Part shown: positions 59,341 to 64,000 of the stretch, piece after piece
How the letters are laid out: every line of letters starts with the position of its first letter
Numbering within the stretch: position 1 is the stretch's first letter
NCBI GenBank assembly: GCA_001414485.1
Contig: LLEY01000040.1
Coordinates: forward strand, 124,001 to 188,000
DNA: 64,000 bases
Source: Calycina herbarum
Lineage: Eukaryota; Ascomycota; Leotiomycetes; Helotiales; Pezizellaceae
Direction of reading: 5' to 3'
The notes under the pieces: generated by a model
The model's input: only the letters and a program-made list of their open reading frames with translations
What the model was told of the DNA's origin: nothing
Database searches by the model: none
Made by a program: the position numbers and the translations under genes

Positions 59341-59960
59341 CTCTATCGATGCCTTAAAGCTATAGAGAAGCGTGATCTTTCAACTATATATTACTTTAAA
59401 AAGTATAAAACACTATTTAAGAATTACTATATTTTATTATTTTGACATTATTAAATAGCTACGCTCTTTTTATAAAATCCGGCTCGACAAACCACTAGAA
59501 AGTATATATAGCACCTTCTTATATATTTTTCTAATTAATTAAAAGTACTATCGTACTATCATCGTTCAGCTATATTTCGTAGACAGCTATATAAGTAGGC
59601 CTCACTTTAACTAAGAGAGTACTTTACTACTAAACTACGACGCTAGCTTAGAGCTAGCTATATAGGAAATAAAGAGTAGGATCATAGCTATCTAAATATA
59701 AAATCTTTTTTTGATAGCTCTTAAATTAGCTACGATACGAGTAATATAAAGTATAGAACCGAAATAGCGTTTTATCACCAAAGCTATTACTAAAAGCTCT
59801 TAGACGCTCTGGCAAAAACCGGCCTACCCTACCCTCCCTACGATATAATTGATTACTTAATTAGATTTAGTCTATGCCCAATATATATAGGTCGGTTTAC
59901 CAAAAGAGCGGCTGAGGAACTGAGATAACCGTGGACACAATTTGTAGATGGTCGAGAACT
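59341..59960. other. AT-rich transposon remnant and right boundary of the TE block
   Basis: TA-rich with a degenerate plus-strand frame (fragments such as YYFKKYKTLFKNYYI and RFITKAITKSS) I cannot assign. 59,755-59,811 is the degenerate inverse of 51,943-52,000; read outward it starts CAGAGCGTCTAAGAG, which resembles a hAT-type terminus (CAGNG), but no 8-bp TSD is seen. Composition returns to normal after about 59,940. Confidence 0.45.
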
Positions 59961-60022
59961 AGCTATATTATCAATGGATAAATGGGGTTGGAATTTCCCG
60001 AAATACCTTTCTACCCCACCTT

Positions 60023-61996
60023 TCACTCCTCCTTGATGATCTTCTCATCGTGAACGCCATTATGTTTCTCATCATGAATCTCAGCTCCACGTGCAATTCT
60101 ATCCAACCCAATGTCCTTGTTAATTTCATCCATCCTCTCAAAGTCTGCTTGAGCAGTGCCCTCGGAGCCAAAGATAACATCCATCTCCTCGAGCGTGAGA
60201 CGTTTCGTTTCAGGAACGAACCACCAAACAAAGGCAGCTCCACCGAAAGTCAAGATCCCGAAGACAAGGTAAGTACCGTAGGAGATACCGGAGATCATAT
60301 TTGGTGTTACCTGTGAAATATTAGCATGGTAAACCAAGGTAGAGAGCTCTTACCTGTCCAACAATAAAGTTGTTCATCCAGTTGGAACTAGCACCCAGTG
60401 CAATTCCGTACGGACGATTGGAGAGCGGCCAAATCTCGGCAACGATGATCCAGGCACAAGGTCCCCAACTATATCCGAAATGGACGACAAACAACCAAAC
60501 CATAGCTACAGCTCCCCATCCGGCAGCTTGATTATCCTCCCAACTATCTCTGTATTTGGCAACGATACCGGCGATTACAATGTGACAGGATGCCATACCG
60601 ATAGCACCAATTGTCAAGATTGGTTTTCTTCCTAACTTGTCGATGTAGAGAACTGATGGAATGGTTGCGATGAACATTACAATTCCCACAACACCAGTAG
60701 CAAGCAGGGAAGTGGTATTCGATCCCATACCAAGGGATTTGAAGATAGTTGGGGCGTAGTATAAGACGGCATTAATTCCAGTCTGTGGAAGATCTCAGGG
60801 TCAGTATTTTCACTGTTATAAGTATGTGGGGGATGGATGAGGAGGAAACTGAGTCTCAACCCTCGTAAAACAACCTGAAAGGTAAAAAAGAACTCGGAGA
60901 TCACCTACCCATTGTTGAAAGAACATGGTAACGGTAGCAACAATAACACGTTTGAACATAGCCTTGGTTTTGAATAAAGATCCAATAGCAACGAACTGTA
61001 ATTTGAAAACGTTCCAAGCTGTGGGATTTGCAAGATGCGGGAAGTGTTCTGCCACAGTACGTTTCTCGAACATAGATTGTGCTTTGATTTCGAGAAATTC
61101 GAGTTCGACGAGTTCATGATCTTGAGAGAGACCTCGAAGATTTGCAAGAACCTTTCTAGCCTCGGCTTCACGGCCGTGGTGGACTAACCAACGGGGTGAA
61201 AATGGCATAAATAGAATTCCGCCGAACAAAATGACTGCTGGGAAAAGTTGCAGGCAGATTGGAACTAGCCATGCAGCCTCTGATTGTGTTTCTCCTGTTC
61301 CTCCGATATAGTTGGTCCCATAGTCAATCCAAAAACTTATCATAATGCCGAAGCAAATGGCAAGTTGTTGAAGGGCGATCAAAGATCCACGAACTTCGGG
61401 AGGAGCGACTTCGGCGTTGTACATGGGCACGATCATGGAGAGTGACCCAACACCCATTCCGCTGTCATATATTAGCGGCCGCGATTAACAAAGCTGGCTG
61501 ATGACTTACGTGATGAAGCGGCCCGCAAGAATTGAATTATGCTTCGCACTTATTGCGGTAGCTTGAATAACAACTCCCAATATGAACACACCCGTCGCGA
61601 ATAGGATACCGCGTTTTCTCGAAAACACCTCCGCCATGAATCCAGAAAGTAAACATCCTATCCAAGCACCAAGTTCAAGGATCGAAGTCAGCCACCCCTT
61701 TCGAGCTTGGTCTTCTGGTCTATCGGTATCATAATTTCCCATATGGTCCTTGAAAGCTTGCATCGTCAGAACCCCGGAAAAGACTCCTTGATTGTAACCT
61801 AGACATGGTAAGCTGGGTCCAATTCGGATTGATCAAGTGACATACCATAAAGAAGTCCACCTATGCATGCAAACATGGCAATGCTGAAAACTTTGAAATT
61901 CTTGACAAGAGCAGCAGGGCCACTCGCGCCCATCAGGTTTTGACGTCTGATTAAAGCTGCATCGTAAATGCCCAGAGCAGCAGCACCGGAAACCAT
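60023..61996 (-). CDS. MFS sugar transporter (hexose/quinate-type, 12 TM)
   Basis: Five exons on the minus strand: 61,996-61,846, 61,798-61,510, 61,461-60,909, 60,782-60,354 and 60,310-60,023; 569 residues, all phases consistent, introns 43-126 bp. Sugar-porter signatures are visible: GGLLYGYNQGVFSG in helix 1, GAWIGCLLSGFMAEVFSRKR (loop 2-3), GRFITGMGVGSLSMIVPMYN, EVAPPEVRGSLIALQQL, FSPRWLVHHGREAEA (the usual PESPRWL is PFSPRWL here), FFQQWTGINAVLYYAPTIF, IDKLGRKPIL and the C-terminal PETKRLTLEEMD. These proteins carry monosaccharides or related polyols/acids by proton symport across the plasma membrane; the substrate cannot be read from sequence. The gene is intact although its stop codon lies within 0.7 kb of the RIP-mutated block. 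Confidence 0.95.
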
Positions 61997-62460
61997 CTTT
62001 GCAAAGTTATGAGAAACCTAAATATAAATTTTGTAGGCAAATCCAAAACAATTTAAAGCAAAAACAATAGAAGGAAAAGCTTATTTATTATTTGGACCCG
62101 ACTAGAGAACCCTCGTCGAGGATATTCATGAAAGCTCCGGATAAAGGGAGCTTTGGATAAATGAAAATAAGATCTGATTGATACCCATTAAAAAGGATGT
62201 TGTCATTGGATAGATGGGTTACTTAACCCATGTATCTCCAAAAAGGCACTTCGTGAGACTGGCCAATTCGTATGATTTCCACAACTTTATGCATTCTGCA
62301 ATGTAACAAAGAGAACCCCGCTATGGGAAAGGTTCACCACTCAATTTGATGCTGGATAAATTGCAATGCTTATGTGGGACTTGATGGGATCATCTGTCAT
62401 ATGTTGAGGGTATATCGGTGATCGTTTCTTAATAAGGTTAAGAAAAAGCCGTTGAGCGGT
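61997..62460. other. Upstream region of the sugar transporter
   Basis: Noncoding; an A-rich leader close to the start codon, with a MITE inserted from 62,461. No regulatory motif is certain. Confidence 0.5.
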
Positions 62461-62691
62461 TCGCGATGAAGAATAAAAGCGGCAGTAAATACTTTAGCTT
62501 TCGTAGTTCTCGTTGTTGTCTCTTTCTAGGAGAACCACTTAAATTCTCCTAGAAAGTTCGACCAATTTAAATGTTAACCCAAACGGTTTAGGAAAATTGT
62601 GTCCAATTGTCCCAAAGTATTTAAGGTAATACTAAAACTGTGCTAGAAAGTTAGAGCTACTTACTGGCTGCCGCTTTTGTTATCCATCGCA
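62461..62691. mobile_element. MITE, AAAAGCGGCAGTAAAT family (copy 1, complete)
   Basis: 231 bp with a 7-bp TSD GAGCGGT at 62,454-62,460 and 62,692-62,698. Ends TCGCGATGAAGAATAAAAGC and, inverted, TGCGATGGATAACAAAAGCG; the shared core is AAAAGCGGCAG. An internal inverted repeat (TTCTCCTAGAAAG) lies near 62,545. The 7-8 bp TSD suggests a hAT-type origin. Noncoding. Confidence 0.85.
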
Positions 62692-62698
62692 GAGCGGT

Positions 62699-64000
62699 AT
62701 GAAATACCCCTGCCAATGCGGGAGTGGAGAAGCAAATGCAAGGCTGTTGAAGGTATTCAGCCTATAGTGCGGGGTACCGCGACTTCACAGCGAGAGTCAT
62801 AGTAACGCGTGTTCTTGTCATACGTCGGTTATTGGGCCGGCTAAAGTCTGGCCGTGATTTTGACCGAGAGATAACCATGCTAAATGGTCTGGTGTTGAGG
62901 CTTTGATGGAGTAATTGTTTTGGGATTTGGGAGGTTGGTGTTGTGAATTTCAAAGTTACCTAGAAGCGGAGGTGGCGGTGCAGGTCACGTTTTAGTGAAC
63001 GTGGCTGAAACTTGTTACTTGACTTCAAGTCGAGTTCCAAGTTGCACCCGATGACATATGACACCTGTTTTCAGGAACAGAGAGATCCAACTCGGTTACA
63101 GTAGCTCAGAAAAGAGTTGTTGGTAATAGTCACGTTTCTCACATCCATCCGCCAGCACCGGAACGACCTCGGTCCTCCCACAAGCTCACAAGCTCCTTCG
63201 GCGGCTGTGATGAAGATTTATTACAACACCTAAGTTACCAGGCTTCACAACCGCAGCGTCAATCGGACCTTATTACTCCTCTTCCGGGGCGATACACGTT
63301 TACTCAATTCAGCCACGAGGTGTTGGTTCAAGGTCAAGGTCTTCGATAGGCATCGTTTTAGAAAAGAAGAAAACACGAGGGAAACAGCTCTGTTTGTGTT
63401 GGCGCCTGCCATCTCTAAAACAAAAAACCAACACCTCGGTACCAACAATAGCTAACCTTTAATAACAGTATCTTCAGTCATATCAGTCATCGCTTAAAAT
63501 GGCAACATCTTCTCTCAGCTCATCTATTTTAGAGTGGTTGTTCTATTTTTCAAGAGCCAAGTGCGTTGCGAGTGCGTTGCGAGAATAGAAGAATCAAGTA
63601 TATAGTTCATCTCATCCTCATAATTCCTCTTGTTTATTTCCAATCCGGTCTGTCGTCTTTCCGGTCAGAATTTTGGAATCGCTTATGTCACCCCTTTGTT
63701 GGTCTGGCTCAACACCCCTTGTCAACCGAAAGGAGACCATATTTTTAGCCCATAACCGCGCTCCTCAAGGTTCTTGGAGGTTCCTGACGAACACAGAGCA
63801 CCTCTTTTGTTTCTCTCCCCTACAAAACAACCCCCCCTTCGCCTCTTCCACCACTCAACATCGAGTCATCGCAGAATCTTTTTTGTTTCATGTTTCATCC
63901 GAGGATGGATAGGATGGATGATTGTCGATAAGGCTGAGCAAATCTGGATGTTGGGGTGGTGACATCTCGTTTGAGCCACGCCCCCCTGGCAAGGACCTAT
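62699..64000. other. Intergenic, no gene seen
   Basis: Ordinary base composition. Only short ORFs without splice support. The CT-rich segment after ~63,600 could be the leader of a gene beyond the window. Confidence 0.45.

Noticed and set aside
23000..59950. CRISPR array, tRNA or rRNA genes in the AT-rich block
   Set aside because: The repeats are LTRs and TIRs with TSDs; no cloverleaf or rRNA segment was recognised.

Overview
The window looks like nuclear DNA of a filamentous ascomycete (Pezizomycotina; a leotiomycete-like fungus is my guess, not shown). The evidence is short introns of 43-126 bp, plus one of 269 bp, with GTRNGT donors and CTAAC-like branch sites; an eisosome Pil1/Lsp1 gene; an Fre-type ferric reductase; and a 36-kb block of transposons with the signature of repeat-induced point mutation (RIP): extreme TA richness, almost every stop in the dead reading frames TAA or TAG, and C-to-T/G-to-A differences between copies.

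Layout. 1-22,980 is a gene-bearing arm: a MITE at the left edge, an ankyrin-like protein (2,244-4,365, +), the eisosome core gene PIL1 (6,492-7,990, +), a six-exon ferric reductase (11,218-8,716, -), a polytopic membrane protein of unknown function (12,791-14,377, +), a patch of small inverted-repeat elements (11.6-12.1 kb, 14.6-16.4 kb), a MARVEL-domain protein (17,208-16,592, -) and a 1,408-residue zinc-finger-array protein (22,453-18,070, -). About 59,960-64,000 is a second gene-bearing arm with an MFS sugar transporter (61,996-60,023, -) and another MITE.

Between them, 23,050-59,900 is a nested transposon cluster that resolves almost base by base from target-site duplications (TSDs). A pogo/Fot1-like transposon H (23,051-51,941) is split by a minus-strand chromodomain Ty3/gypsy element (24,478-51,203). 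That element contains a solo LTR-like insert (25,353-25,723), a second gypsy copy in the opposite orientation (27,285-39,717), a Ty1/copia element (40,280-46,614) and a TTAA-flanked MITE (47,390-47,820). The inner gypsy copy contains two pogo-like copies, D1 (29,474-33,197) and D2 (36,616-38,475). D1 contains a third pogo-like element, E (30,442-32,303). A related but younger-looking gypsy element (52,094-59,340) lies to the right. It and H both seem to sit in a still older inverted-repeat element. This gives five certain nesting levels and a probable sixth.

Most notable are the depth and resolvability of the nest; a reading frame antisense to gag-pol at 52,610-53,161 between the chromodomain region and the 3' LTR of the right-hand gypsy element; duplicated ~17-bp sites inside the terminal inverted repeats (TIRs) of all three pogo families; and the unusual seven-finger C2HC/C2HH protein. 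The host genes show no shared pathway. Several products act at the plasma membrane (eisosome, ferric reductase, MARVEL protein, transporter), but that is probably coincidence.
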